Source: a virus. Taken from it: DNA of 36,593 bases. The notes beneath the pieces were generated by a model, which had not been told where the DNA came from, did not search any database, and was given only the letters and a program-made list of their open reading frames with translations. Positions 23,600 to 32,403 of the stretch are shown here, piece by piece. Within the stretch, counting starts at the first letter, position 1; every line of letters begins with the position of its first letter. The stretch spans positions 1 through 36,593 of IMG/VR virus record IMGVR_UViG_3300049043_000096, one strand, 5' to 3'. A program made the translations under genes and the position numbers.

Positions 23600-24291
23600 C
23601 GTAGTCTCGCGCGTTGTGTCTCGTAATACTTTGCCGCCGCTATGAACCACGCCGCTTGATCTAGCACACCGCCCGCAATCGGTGGCAACCCATGATCTAA
23701 AAACAATTCGATACACGCAACCAGATCCACGATCGCTACCGTTTCCTCATGCGAGCATCGCGTCAACTGCACCTCGCCAGATCCGCCGCACGTTTCGCAA
23801 TCCTTTTCACCGATCGATCCTTCGCCATCACACTCCGGACACTCGAGCATCATCCGTTGCCCGTTCTTACCCTTGCACTGACACCCGCGACCGCATCCGC
23901 CGATCTTACCTGCGCGGATCATCGCCGCGAGTCTCAGTCTTTTTTTTGCTGCACCTCTGGTCGACCATTTGCGCAGGATCTTCAGAAGCAGCATTCTTGC
24001 ATCGATCACATCGACTACCCGGTCGAGATCATCAACACAAAACGGCACCGCTTCGCCCGTCATAATGTCGACCGCGTTCGACCATCCGACCATTGCCAGC
24101 CGAAACACGGCAAGCGTTTGGTCGTACAGTTCGTTCGTTGTCTTTTCATCCGATTTCCAGTCGTCATACGCAAGCATAGCCTGCTTTTGAACCCGCATCG
24201 AAAGATGTCGAAATTCAAAAGTAATCACACGCTCGCGCGTCTCGTGCTGAATCTTATACGTCTCGCCTGGCTCTACTACCCCTTCGCCCAT
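23596..24291 (-). CDS. Tail assembly protein with DnaJ-like zinc finger
   Basis: The 231-residue product lies between the tail tube and tape measure genes, the place of tail assembly chaperones. The first part (EPGETYKIQHETRERVITFE; HLSMRVQKQAMLAYDDWKSD; LAVFRLAMVGWSN) fits that group. Its middle (about 131-185) carries CGRGCQCKGKNG, CPECDGEGS, CETCGGSGE and a further CSHE. These are CxxCxGxG-type repeats like the DnaJ zinc-binding domain, which binds unfolded protein. No ribosomal slippage site is seen or needed. The fusion of zinc-finger and assembly chaperone is my inference. Confidence 0.65.
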   Translation of the reverse strand: MGEGVVEPGETYKIQHETRERVITFEFRHLSMRVQKQAMLAYDDWKSDEKTTNELYDQTLAVFRLAMVGWSNAVDIMTGEAVPFCVDDLDRVVDVIDARMLLLKILRKWSTRGAAKKRLRLAAMIRAGKIGGCGRGCQCKGKNGQRMMLECPECDGEGSIGEKDCETCGGSGEVQLTRCSHEETVAIVDLVACIELFLDHGLPPIAGGVLDQAAWFIAAAKYYETQRARLR

Positions 24292-24302
24292 TTGACCCTC
24301 TC

Positions 24303-25244
24303 TTATGTCGATGCCGTAAACGTGATAGACATTGCCTCATTCTCTGCCGACGCGTTCTTGTTGCAATGCCACAAGATATCGTCGCACAATAGACCCTCAC
24401 GCACAGCCTCGGCAATCGTCTGAATCGATGCCTTTGGTGCTGAGAATCCGATCGTCGACGTTCCATTGCCTAGGAACGTAATTGCAAGGGCCGCTTGCGT
24501 GTTATCTTTGCTTTGCAAGAATCGATCTTGAGTGGCAACCAACACCGATTCCGGATTCCCGCGAACGGTCGTCAATCGGTTGCTAATGTATCCATGCTTG
24601 TAACCACTTGCAGTCGCTGCCGAATAGGCCATCGAAACAGTATTGCCGCTAGCAATCACAAATTGCTCAGTCGATGCGATGGATACCGAATCCCACGTGC
24701 ATGTCGATGCCGTATTAAACCGCACCGCTTTCGCCGTTGGTGTCGTTGGGTTGATCAGGGCCGTATCAGTGATATCCCGCCAAATACCCGTAAACACCCA
24801 TTCAATGTAGCTCGGTCGCCCTGTCGGAAGATACCACGTCCAGTCACCAACGGCCCCTACGAGCTGGCGCAGCGTACCGTCGATATAGGCATTTAGCGTT
24901 AGGGTCTTAACCCCGTCCGCCGTTCCTGGCGGGCTCGTGAACGCCTTGAACGTGGTTGATGATTTCACCCAACCACACGCGGGCATCAGAACCTCAAACA
25001 TGCTCGGCAGCGTCGACGTTCCATCCCACACCAAATCTGTTTTGAATCCAACCTGCCCAATATGGCCGCTACTCACGGACCCTAGCGGCTCAAACGATAA
25101 TTGCGACGGCCGAACCACCTTCTGGATCTGCGGATTCATTACCACATCATAGGCATCGTAAACGGCATCGGTTCCGGACAGGCTTTCCGCCGTGCCCATC
25201 GTTCCTTCAACCTTGGCCGCAAAAACTGATCGTGCCTTTAGCAT
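24303..25244 (-). CDS. Major tail tube protein
   Basis: The intact 313-residue product starts MLKARSVFAAKVEGTMGTAE. It contains the tube-like features DVVMNPQIQKVVRPSQLSFE and FKTDLVWDGTSTLPSMFEVL, then a beta-rich domain and a C-terminal IGFSAPKASIQTIAEAVREG. The order of genes (completion proteins, this, assembly chaperone, tape measure) matches siphophage tails. A second beta domain after about residue 200 could be a surface-exposed part. Confidence 0.7.
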   Translation of the reverse strand: MLKARSVFAAKVEGTMGTAESLSGTDAVYDAYDVVMNPQIQKVVRPSQLSFEPLGSVSSGHIGQVGFKTDLVWDGTSTLPSMFEVLMPACGWVKSSTTFKAFTSPPGTADGVKTLTLNAYIDGTLRQLVGAVGDWTWYLPTGRPSYIEWVFTGIWRDITDTALINPTTPTAKAVRFNTASTCTWDSVSIASTEQFVIASGNTVSMAYSAATASGYKHGYISNRLTTVRGNPESVLVATQDRFLQSKDNTQAALAITFLGNGTSTIGFSAPKASIQTIAEAVREGLLCDDILWHCNKNASAENEAMSITFTAST

Positions 25245-25250
25245 CGTACC

Positions 25251-25743
25251 CTAGCTCCTCGATTGGAACGGATTATTTTCACTCACTCGGTACCACACCG
25301 TTACCGGCACCGTCACACCTGAATAATCACCACTTGCCGACCGAAACGGGTTCGCCTCGCCGAGATCCGCGTTGTACGCGTTTCCGTCAAACTGCCACCA
25401 TTGCGCCGGTCGCTATCAATTTTTTCATCACAGCCGCCGCATAAAGCGATTCGCTCGAATCGATCGAGTCCGCCGTTTCACCGCTGCGGAGTATCATTCG
25501 CATTTCAAACGTCAGCGTAAACGCGATCGCTGGCGGATTTCCAGGTCGGTCATGCTCTGGATTTCGCACATTGCCTGCTAGGTCAAGCAATATCAATCGA
25601 TGCTGCGGAGTCCATTCGGTACCTTTTTTATCAGGCCGAACAACACCCGCCGCATCGTAGTCATAACCGTTCGCCTCGGTAAATTCTCGCAAGCGCGTGA
25701 CAGCTTCATCGAGTATGTTGTTTTCGATCGTTGCCGTTGTCAT
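25251..25743 (-). CDS. Tail terminator/completion protein
   Basis: The protein starts MTTATIENNILDEAVTRLRE. One frame ends at 25387; the next continues WQFDGNAYNADLGEANPF and VPVTVWYRVSENNPF to a TAG at 25251. About 163 residues are predicted. The NRxP...xxxx and VxxxVWYR pattern and its place ahead of the tail tube fit a tail terminator, which caps the tube and joins the head. The start overlaps the previous stop. Confidence 0.55.
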
Positions 25744-26405
25744 GCGTCCGCCTTCGGTTGCTGTCCCCGTCTCTTACCCCACCAATACTTGATCCGTTTA
25801 ATTCTTCGAGCGATGTTTACCGCTAGCCGTTCCTCGGCCTTTGCCGTCAATTCCTGCACACCGCCACGCCTGCGAAGTATCTCAGGCACTTCTACGCCCT
25901 TTGGCTTAACTAGGGGCTTCCTTGCCTTCCCTGCACGCTTCCACACCGTGCGACCTAGCTTTTCCGTTCGGGGACCAAATCCGCCAGGCACAACCTCGCG
26001 AGCCGCCCCCTTTTCTTTCTTCACTGACGCTTCGTACCGCTTCACTCTCGCCCGCTTTTTGTTTTTCCTATCACCCTCACCACGCGATGCGTTTGACGGG
26101 ATCTTTTTATCTTTCGGATCAAACCAAACCAGCGGGATCGTAGCCGCTTTGATTTCGATCACGCCTTGCGTTTCACCACGCTTAGCCCAACTCAAACTGA
26201 TTCGACTTTCTACTACCTGCTTAGGTGTTTTCTGGCTTTGCTCCGGCTTCTTGATCGCCACAACCTTATTGATATGCCGCCAAGCAAATGTTCGCATCTC
26301 CTTGACCGTATCATTCAGACCCATGCGGGCCGCATCAACTAATTGCTCGCTGCTTGCGTCCGTATTGATCGGTGGTTTGGTTCGATCAAGCCGCACGCGA
26401 ATCAT
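25740..26405 (-). CDS. Prophage minor tail protein Z-like (tail completion)
   Basis: The intact 221-residue product is very basic. It has LVDAARMGLNDTVKEMRTFA, a central SWAKRGETQGVIEIKA and a VPGGFGPRTEKLGRTVWKRA segment resembling the PGAFIA...VFxR signature of minor tail protein Z (lambda gpZ-like) proteins. These join tail and head. A C-terminal Arg/Lys-rich helix (NIARRIKRIKYWWGKRR) may contact DNA. Confidence 0.6.
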   Translation of the reverse strand: MIRVRLDRTKPPINTDASSEQLVDAARMGLNDTVKEMRTFAWRHINKVVAIKKPEQSQKTPKQVVESRISLSWAKRGETQGVIEIKAATIPLVWFDPKDKKIPSNASRGEGDRKNKKRARVKRYEASVKKEKGAAREVVPGGFGPRTEKLGRTVWKRAGKARKPLVKPKGVEVPEILRRRGGVQELTAKAEERLAVNIARRIKRIKYWWGKRRGQQPKADA

Positions 26406-26414
26406 TTCAATGCC

Positions 26415-26758
26415 TCAATAAATCGCCAGTAGCAAACGCCCTACCTTATCGTTCAGCACCCTAGCAATGCCAACCTTTTTCCGTTCGCCGCCCTGCTTCC
26501 TCGCAATCCAAATAAAATCCAGTTCCGTATCCAGTTCACCGCGCGAAATGCCCGTAGTGCTATCATCTGCCACTGACACTTTCATCGAGATTTGCGGGTT
26601 ATCACCGAGCTCGTTCAAGATCCCAAGTTCATCGCGAGTTATGATCGCCGTTATTTCACGCATCACCCCGTCACGACGTTCATATAAAATCAATTCCCCG
26701 TGCTGGAAGGCCAACGCGGGAATGATGATGTTTTCACAATAGAGCGAAACCGCGACAT
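26415..26758 (-). CDS. Head-tail joining protein
   Basis: I place the start at an ATG at 26758 (MSRFRSIV) after the capsid stop; a single shift near 26733 joins it to the frame ENIIIPALAFQHGELILYER. The remainder (REITAIITRDELGILNEL; TTGISRGELDTELDFIWIAR; ARVLNDKVGRLLLAI) follows the DGVxRxIxAIVxR...xTGIxxxELDT pattern that I know from phage head-tail connector genes of this type. About 114 residues are predicted. Confidence 0.6.
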
Positions 26759-26773
26759 GACGCCCGCCAATGA

Positions 26774-27762
26774 TTAGAGGGTCAACACGTTCGACAGCAA
26801 GTGAGCCGCTTGAACAATCAAAGTCTTTTCGGCCACATCGTGGCGAACGCGAACAATATCACGACGTTTTGATTCGATCGCGATACGTTTCAACCGTTCC
26901 GCCGATGCTCGAACCATCGCCCACATAGTGGAACGTGCGTCCAACGCAAGGCTCTTTGATATCGTTTGGATTTTCAGCCACACGCAAAACGCTGGCGTAT
27001 TCGCTTGACCAAATATGAGCACCCGAAAACGATTGACCCTTGTTTGCCGTATTCTTGGTCGCACGCGACACAAACACATATTTCAGGCCGAACGCCTTCG
27101 CAAGCATTGCCTCAGTGAAGTCACCCTGAATAGCACTCACACCGGAACCAGCGGCCTGCAATGCGTCAACGACCTGAGCACACTGACGAACGTGCATGAA
27201 TTGCGTTTCGTTTAGCGTGATGGCGTTTGGCCATAGGCCGCAACCTTGCCAAACTTTAATCTTGGCGTTGTTCACATCGGTGATCGGATCAGCCGCAGCG
27301 TAGTCATCCCATTCGTCGGTAATCGCCGTGGTAAGCGATACGCGCCGGTATAGGTCGACGTATTGTAAGCTTGGCAGCAATTCGCATTTCTTGATTGACC
27401 AAAACTTGCCAATAGGCTCGCTCGGTCGAAATCACCTCGGCGTCAAACCAGTCGCCATAAATGCGGGCCTCCGCCTCATCGACTGGTTCCTCATAACCGT
27501 GCTCGATACAAGCGTAAGAGTCCGGCTCGAATTTCCAATTACCGCGAGCATAGCCACCGTCTGGCGCTCGAACAGTATCTTTAGCCTGCAACAATTCCTC
27601 AATCGGGATTCGCCCGAATTGATCGGCCTTGCTGCGAACGTCAATCGCTGGCATCACCTTGAGGCCAATGAACCCATCGCGTTCTGCGATGAGATTGGCT
27701 TCCATAAGCGAAGCCTTCAAATCGTTGCGAGTAATCGCAATTTGTGATGTCGGGCTTGTCAT
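26774..27762 (-). CDS. Major capsid protein
   Basis: The protein starts TSPTSQIAITRNDLKASLME. A first frame runs to near 27375 (AEARIYGDWFDAEVISTERA), a second through TTAITDEWDDYAAADPITDV, ITLNETQFMHVRQCAQVVDA and GLKYVFVSRATKNTANKGQS, and a third ends VRVRHDVAEKTLIVQAAHLL to a TAA at 26774. About 329 residues are predicted with two shifts. The central ADPITDVNNAKIKVWQ and the EKxxxxxAxxLLxN end are typical of HK97-fold capsid proteins of the P22/DUF5309-like kind. It lies behind a terminator-like hairpin. Confidence 0.75.
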
Positions 27763-27815
27763 GTCTTCACTTTCCTTGTTTCTCTGCCAGCGTTTTGAAC
27801 AAAATAAACTATTGT

Positions 27816-27857
27816 AAAATCGTCTCGCGCTTCAGTGGCCACATCCACGCGAAACGA
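27816..27857 (-). terminator. Intrinsic terminator or attenuator before the capsid gene
   Basis: Minus strand: TCGTTTCGCG (27857-27848), an 18-base loop holding the palindrome GTGGCCAC, CGCGAGACGA (27829-27820), then TTTT. The stem pairs 10 bases with one G-U. It lies between the DUF2190-like and capsid genes, an odd place for full termination. Confidence 0.6.
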
Positions 27858-27869
27858 GCAGAGAGCCTG

Positions 27870-28634
27870 TTATTCTTCGATCGTGTACAGTAACAGCACA
27901 TCAATTGAGGTTGCGGTTGCGAGATCGCTACCGGTCTTGCCGATAGTAATTGCCGTGTTCGCATCATTTGCCACGAACGATACGCCACCCGCAAGAATCG
28001 TCGAGTTGGTCGCACCTGCACGCAGCAAGGTGTTTTGGGTCAAGCCAGCAACCGCATTTGCAACCAGCTTGACGCTGGACGCGGATTGAGTCGCAAGAAT
28101 ATCAACAGTGGTTGCCGTTGCGGCACCACCACCGATGGCAATCATTGCTGCATCATGCAAGCGATACTTGTATCCAGGGATGGCCGCTAAAAGCGTTGCA
28201 CCCGCGTTGACGTTTGCCGTCGTGACGCGAGTTCGCAAAGCTCGCACCATAGTCTGATTGCTTTTGAGTCCAAGCGAACGAATCGGAAGCATTTCGATAA
28301 TGTCGTTATTCGCCGTTGCGGCTCCACCGACATTGATGCCTTCTAAAATCGTACCGCTTGACGCAACCTTGCCGGATGCCGCTGCATAGCAAAGGCCACC
28401 GAGAGCAATCGCCTCACTGACCTTCACTTCCACAGTTCCTTCGAGGTTGGCAAGTGACGGGGCGATTGGATCATCGGCTGCGAAAACATCGCGAGTCGTG
28501 TAGCCATGAGCTGCCTCGGCCACACCAGCCAAAGCATACTTTCCACTGGAATTGACCACCACGCGAAGGTACGAACCTAGCGCCGATGCCGCCTGCCCGC
28601 TTCGGCTTCGGCCTTCAAAGTACTGAGTTCCCAT
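27870..28634 (-). CDS. DUF2190-like capsid-associated protein with extra domain
   Basis: I chose the ATG at 28634. Its first 110 residues show the DUF2190 pattern: SGQAASALGSYLRVVVNSSG, YALAGVAEAAHGYTTRDVFA and VSEAIALGGLCYAAASGKVA. The family often lies beside capsid genes and is thought to decorate heads. The second part (about 130-254) is a beta-rich domain (GYKYRLHDAAMIAIGGGAAT; GVSFVANDANTAITIG; IDVLLLYTIEE) not found in the short family members. A stabilising or surface role is inferred. Confidence 0.6.
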   Translation of the reverse strand: MGTQYFEGRSRSGQAASALGSYLRVVVNSSGKYALAGVAEAAHGYTTRDVFAADDPIAPSLANLEGTVEVKVSEAIALGGLCYAAASGKVASSGTILEGINVGGAATANNDIIEMLPIRSLGLKSNQTMVRALRTRVTTANVNAGATLLAAIPGYKYRLHDAAMIAIGGGAATATTVDILATQSASSVKLVANAVAGLTQNTLLRAGATNSTILAGGVSFVANDANTAITIGKTGSDLATATSIDVLLLYTIEE

Positions 28635-28693
28635 TTTCAATTATCTCACTAAAAAACAGTGATTCACATCGACGCTAAAAATTCAACATCAAA

Positions 28694-28825
28694 AATCCAG
28701 GCAGGATTTGCACCTGCTATCGGAAGCGGCAACTTACATTTCAGTAAGCCATGGTGACCTTTCCACGTCGATTTACCGCAACCAGCTCTTTCGTCCTAGG
28801 TGTCGCTTGTCCACTCCGCTGGATT
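28694..28825 (-). ncRNA. Structured RNA of unknown class, tRNA-like closing stem
   Basis: The minus-strand RNA (132 nt) fills the gap between the protease and DUF2190-like genes. By eye: P1 AATCCAG/CTGGATT closes both ends; P2 ACC(T)AG/CTGGT; P3 GCGGTAA/TTGCCGC with two inner hairpins, CGTGG/CCATG and CTTAC/GTAAG; P4 GCAGG-TGCAAAT-CCTGC directly before the P1 3' arm. P1 plus P4 imitates an acceptor and T arm, with T54, C56 and A58 equivalents, but the rest is not tRNA-like and no CCA is encoded. P4's GGTGCAAATCC also recalls the cobalamin riboswitch core, but the other conserved boxes are missing. Function unknown. Confidence 0.5.
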
Positions 28826-28840
28826 GATATGTCGGATCGC

Positions 28841-29923
28841 TCAAACGATCTGACGTGTCTTTGTTTCGGCCAATACGCGTTCACGTAGGCCAGGGTATTG
28901 GCGATTCACACGACGGGTCGCCGTCACTTTATCGACCTTGGCAGCCGCAACCACTTCGGCAATTCGCTGGTTCCATTCTTGCTCTGCCGAAACCACTGGC
29001 GAGCCGGTTCCATTGGCTTCAATCTTCGGAACACTCGTTACTGGGGTTGGCTGTCGCGAACCTTGGCAATTCACCTTGTTCGGGTCTTGATTCATCGAGG
29101 CATCGACAACAACCGGTGCCGATTTCATCGAGGCGAGTTCGGCTTCGAGTGCCATCAACTTTTGCTTGAGCATTTCGTTTTCGGTAGCCAAGTCAGCGCC
29201 CATTGTCTGTACAGCGCCCTCCTCGGTCATGGTTTCATCTTCCATCATTGCCAAGATTTTGGCAGGGTTCGCCAAAGCGTACAGCTTGGGATACTTTGTC
29301 TTTAGCAATGTTGGGGTAATGCCCATTTTCTTTGGCTCCGCTTTTGGTAATTCAGTTGCGGTCAACATCGCAACCATTTTTGAATCGAGTCGAGACGTAA
29401 GAGCTAGGACTGTTGGCCGCACCAATGGCAAGACCTCATCGACAAGCCCGACCTGCTTCGCTTCTTCGCTTGTGAAGTAACGATCTCCACTTTCGAGCAT
29501 TTCTGCAACGGCTTCAATAGGCTTTTTCATTTTCTCCGCGTAGATTCGGAGAAGAGTTGATTTGAATGTGTCCAGCTGATCTGCCTGGGCACGCAAGTCG
29601 ATCCGATCGCATCATCTCTCCATCCGGCAGGATTCCGGGTTCGTGCAACATCAAATAGCCGTTGCGGGTGATCTTGCATTCATCGCACGGACGCCGCAAA
29701 TGCCGACGCCATCGAGAATGCGACACTCGAAACCACCGCGACGGTTTTTTGCGGGTAGGCCTCGATCATGTCGATCATCGCCATGCCTTGCAAAACGCTG
29801 CCGCCGTCCGAATCAATTATGATTTCGACCGGCTGCGTTTGGTCGCATTTTGCGAGAGCCGCCGCAAACGAATCTTTGGTGACGTCCTTGCCGATGATGC
29901 CCTTTGATTTCGATTCGATTCAT
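28841..29923 (-). CDS. ClpP-type prohead protease with scaffold-like C-terminus
   Basis: The start is the ATG at 29923 (MNRIEIKG). A frame from near 29895 carries ALAKCDQTQPVEIIID, SDGGSVLQGMAMIDMIEAYP and SSVAFSMASAFA, with the catalytic Ser in FSMAS. A second gives the His in GYLMLHEPGILPDG, and a third LDTFKSTLLRIYAEKMKKPI and VGLVDEVLPLVRP. These match Clp-fold (S14) head maturation proteases. From about 190 on, charged sequence (ENEMLKQKLMALEAELASMK) resembles a fused scaffold. About 360 residues with three shifts. It would cleave scaffold or capsid after prohead assembly. Confidence 0.8.
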
Positions 29924-29926
29924 GTT

Positions 29927-30127
29927 TTAACCGTCCTTTAGATCAGGATCGTCAATGCGACCATCACCCGCATCGCTCAACAATCGTTTAATGGTTTCCA
30001 CCGATAGGCCATAGGTCGAGAGCATTGTTTCGGTAAATACCTGCGAAGTCTTGCCCGAAATGAAATCGTTCAGCGCGTCCGTGATCGCCTTTTTGTTGTT
30101 TTGCAATTGCCGCCGTGATAACTGCAT
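29927..30127 (-). CDS. Small protein between portal and protease
   Basis: I chose the ATG at 30127, directly after the portal stop. The 66-residue product starts MQLSRRQLQNNKKAITDALN and contains GKTSQVFTETMLSTYGLSVE. It is helical, as many small proteins at this head-gene position. No family is recognised. Confidence 0.6.
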   Translation of the reverse strand: MQLSRRQLQNNKKAITDALNDFISGKTSQVFTETMLSTYGLSVETIKRLLSDAGDGRIDDPDLKDG

Positions 30128-30131
30128 ATAC

Positions 30132-31726
30132 TCAGCCGAACCCACTGGCGGCCGCTGGTGGAGCTGGCAAAGCTCCAGCACTATTCACGATCGCTTTTCC
30201 CGACGCGATCTGATTCAAAATCGTAGTCGGTATTCCGGTATCTTTGATCGGTACCGAAACGAGCTCTCGCCAGTGCAACGGCGGTTGATCGGGAAGCGTC
30301 GCCCGATTTCCTCGGCCGCTAGCATCGCCCGCACAATGGCGTACGTTCGATCCTCAATCGTTTCATCAACGATCGTTTCATAGTCTCGACCATTGCCGTT
30401 ATATTGCCGGCGAGGGCTGTTGAGCATTTCCTGCAGAACCAGGGCATTTGCTGCCGCATCATCCATTGGATTGATATACGGCCACGCTGGCGGGTCCCAC
30501 GAGTGCTTGAAATAGTTCTTACCAAGCCGCTTAGCCGCTCGTTCTAGGGCCGGATCATCCTGAGCGGCTACCCACGCCCGCCAGTTCCAGATCGGCTTAT
30601 GAAACTTGGTCGAGATCGCTTTTTGATTTGCGCGGAATCCCTTGCGGGCCTCATCCACCGCACCACGCCACCCGCTATAGTTCGTTTCCCGATCCGTCCA
30701 TGAATAGCACGCAAAGCGGGAGACCCAAGTTGATACCGATCAATTGCAACTGCGTTTTGTGCTGCATTTCATAGCCGCCGCCCGGAATATTCGGCGAGAA
30801 CGCCGTGAAGTCTTCACCGACCTCGCCCGTTACCTCCATACCTGGGCCGATGTTTTCGAGTATCCGGATGCCCGCCGAGGTTTGCTCTGTTTCGCTCTGG
30901 CCGTAGCCCGGTGTTGCCATCGGATTCGTCGCTTGCTGCGTCCGCTTGCGGAAGATCGTAAAGCAGCTCGCGACCTGTCGCTGTACCAGCAATGCAAATT
31001 CGATATCATCCCGAAAACTGGGCAATCGTGGTGATCGGTGTATATGCCGAGACTCCACGCGTCGCCCGCACCCGTTTCGGAACATAAACGTGCATCACCT
31101 GCCGCAATCCCTCACGCGAAAACACCGGCACTGGCACACTCTGCGAGGGTTGCATGTGCGGTTCGATCGCATCCGCCCGAATATGGAAGTGAGTTCGCTG
31201 GCGGCTTCCGTCCATCGTGATACCTAACACCGTCATCGGCATTCGCGTTCTCGGTCTGAACCTCGTGAGCCTCCCATAAGCTTAGTTTTCCGCTTGGGTT
31301 TGCTGTGGCTGTGATATCGCCATTGCGCAGTAGCGCTCGGGTTACAAACACTTCCATCTCATGGAACGTACTTTCACCGGATTCGTCGCATTGCTCTGGA
31401 TCTTCGGCCCAGTCCCAAAAGCGGTTCCAAAGCTCATCATCGACCGCTTTATCACCCGTCGCCGGGTTTGGCATGAATCCATCTTGAATGATGTTATTCA
31501 CCGCGAGGGTTGTTCCTGCGGAGATCGCTGCATCGTCCATATCGAGCTGCCGCGAAACCTCAATATCTCGATAGTACAAATACTCATTGCGATAATGCCA
31601 GTCAGCACTAGCACCGCGATAAGCAAGGCCATCACGCTTTCGGGTGTATCTGTTTTCCCTGGATCGGTCATATTCGGCCCGAAACCTATCAAACTTGGAA
31701 ACCATCGTATCTTTGCTTCGGCTCAT
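30132..31726 (-). CDS. Portal protein (lambda family)
   Basis: Five minus-strand pieces join: DRSRENRYTRKRDGLAYRGA and DIEVSRQLDMDDAAISAGTT; then GITMDGSRQRTHFHIRADAI; then DIEFALLVQRQVASCFTIF and GYEMQHKTQLQLIGINLGLP; then KGFRANQKAISTKFHKPIWN and DDPALERAAKRLGKNYFKHS; and LPDQPPLHWRELVSVPIKD to a TGA at 30132. The order of motifs matches the lambda gpB portal family. About 530 residues are predicted with four shifts. The portal forms the 12-fold ring for DNA entry and tail joining. The start overlaps the preceding stop. Confidence 0.8.
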
Positions 31727-32010
31727 CGGCGAAACCCTGTCCGTGTCGTTAAAAAGCGAACCTTGGAAGTGGTCGACGTGCTGCCGCCGATCGAGTTCAA
31801 ATAGGCCTGAGCATCCCGCATCTGGGACTCAATTTGAGCGATGTTCGTCGATGTTGAATGACCATCATCCGACGATGACGCCGGCATCATCACGATCAGT
31901 TTTGTGGCCGCCGTGACAAACGCTTCCGCCTTCGCCCGGCTTGGCCCTATCCGCCAATCGGCATTCACCTGGAGCGTTGCAACAAGCGTTTCGTAATCTT
32001 CAATTACCAT
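31723..32010 (-). CDS. Small head protein of unknown family
   Basis: The 95-residue product starts MVIEDYETLVATLQVNADWR and contains GPSRAKAEAFVTAATKLIVM and IAQIESQMRDAQAYLNSIG. Its size, position just before the portal and helical nature recall gpW-like joining proteins, but no clear similarity is visible. Its stop overlaps the portal start (ATGA). Confidence 0.6.
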   Translation of the reverse strand: MVIEDYETLVATLQVNADWRIGPSRAKAEAFVTAATKLIVMMPASSSDDGHSTSTNIAQIESQMRDAQAYLNSIGGSTSTTSKVRFLTTRTGFRR

Positions 32011-32401
32011 CCCTGCTACACTCCAAACTAACCTTGCTCAAAATCCACCGCACCGCGTCCGCCGTCGATAGCACCCGCCGCCCGCTCGGCATTTTCACGC
32101 CTGATTCACGAAGGGCACCCAACACCATCGCCAAATCTTTCGCCGTCCGAGGGTCTATTTTCGTTTCAATGTGCCGTTGGGCATAAAGATGAACGCCTCG
32201 GCAAATCGGCAGCGTGATCGTAATTTCCTCAATCTTCGCCGCTACTGCAACCACTTTCGCAGGCTCGACGGGCTTCGATGTGGTTCCTTCGGAAGATACT
32301 GCCACCGATTCGGTCGCAGGCTCTTGCATTTCGGTCGTTTGCTGTTGCTCATCCACAACGCCCATTAAGTCACCCATCGGATCACGCTTCGCTTTTCCCA
32401 T
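32000..32401 (-). CDS. Hypothetical protein between terminase and portal
   Basis: The intact 133-residue product has a Ser/Thr/Glu-rich first half and a conserved second half (ITLPICRGVHLYAQRHIETK; KDLAMVLGALRESGVKMP;  then TADAVRWILSKV). I associate this CRG...HxExxLxxxxAxxLxxLxxGL...G.xxxSxxDAVRWLL pattern with genes of planctomycete phages. Function unknown. Confidence 0.6.
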   Translation of the reverse strand: MGKAKRDPMGDLMGVVDEQQQTTEMQEPATESVAVSSEGTTSKPVEPAKVVAVAAKIEEITITLPICRGVHLYAQRHIETKIDPRTAKDLAMVLGALRESGVKMPSGRRVLSTADAVRWILSKVSLECSRDGN

Positions 32402-32403
32402 CG

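Noticed and set aside
28694-28825. Ordinary tRNA gene
   Set aside because: At 132 nt it is too long, no anticodon arm with a seven-base loop or normal D arm is found, and the T-loop has G at position 55. Only the closing stem and T-arm resemble tRNA.
28694-28825. Cobalamin riboswitch
   Set aside because: GGTGCAAATCC matches one conserved box, but the following GCCACTG-type box and the final B12 box are missing.
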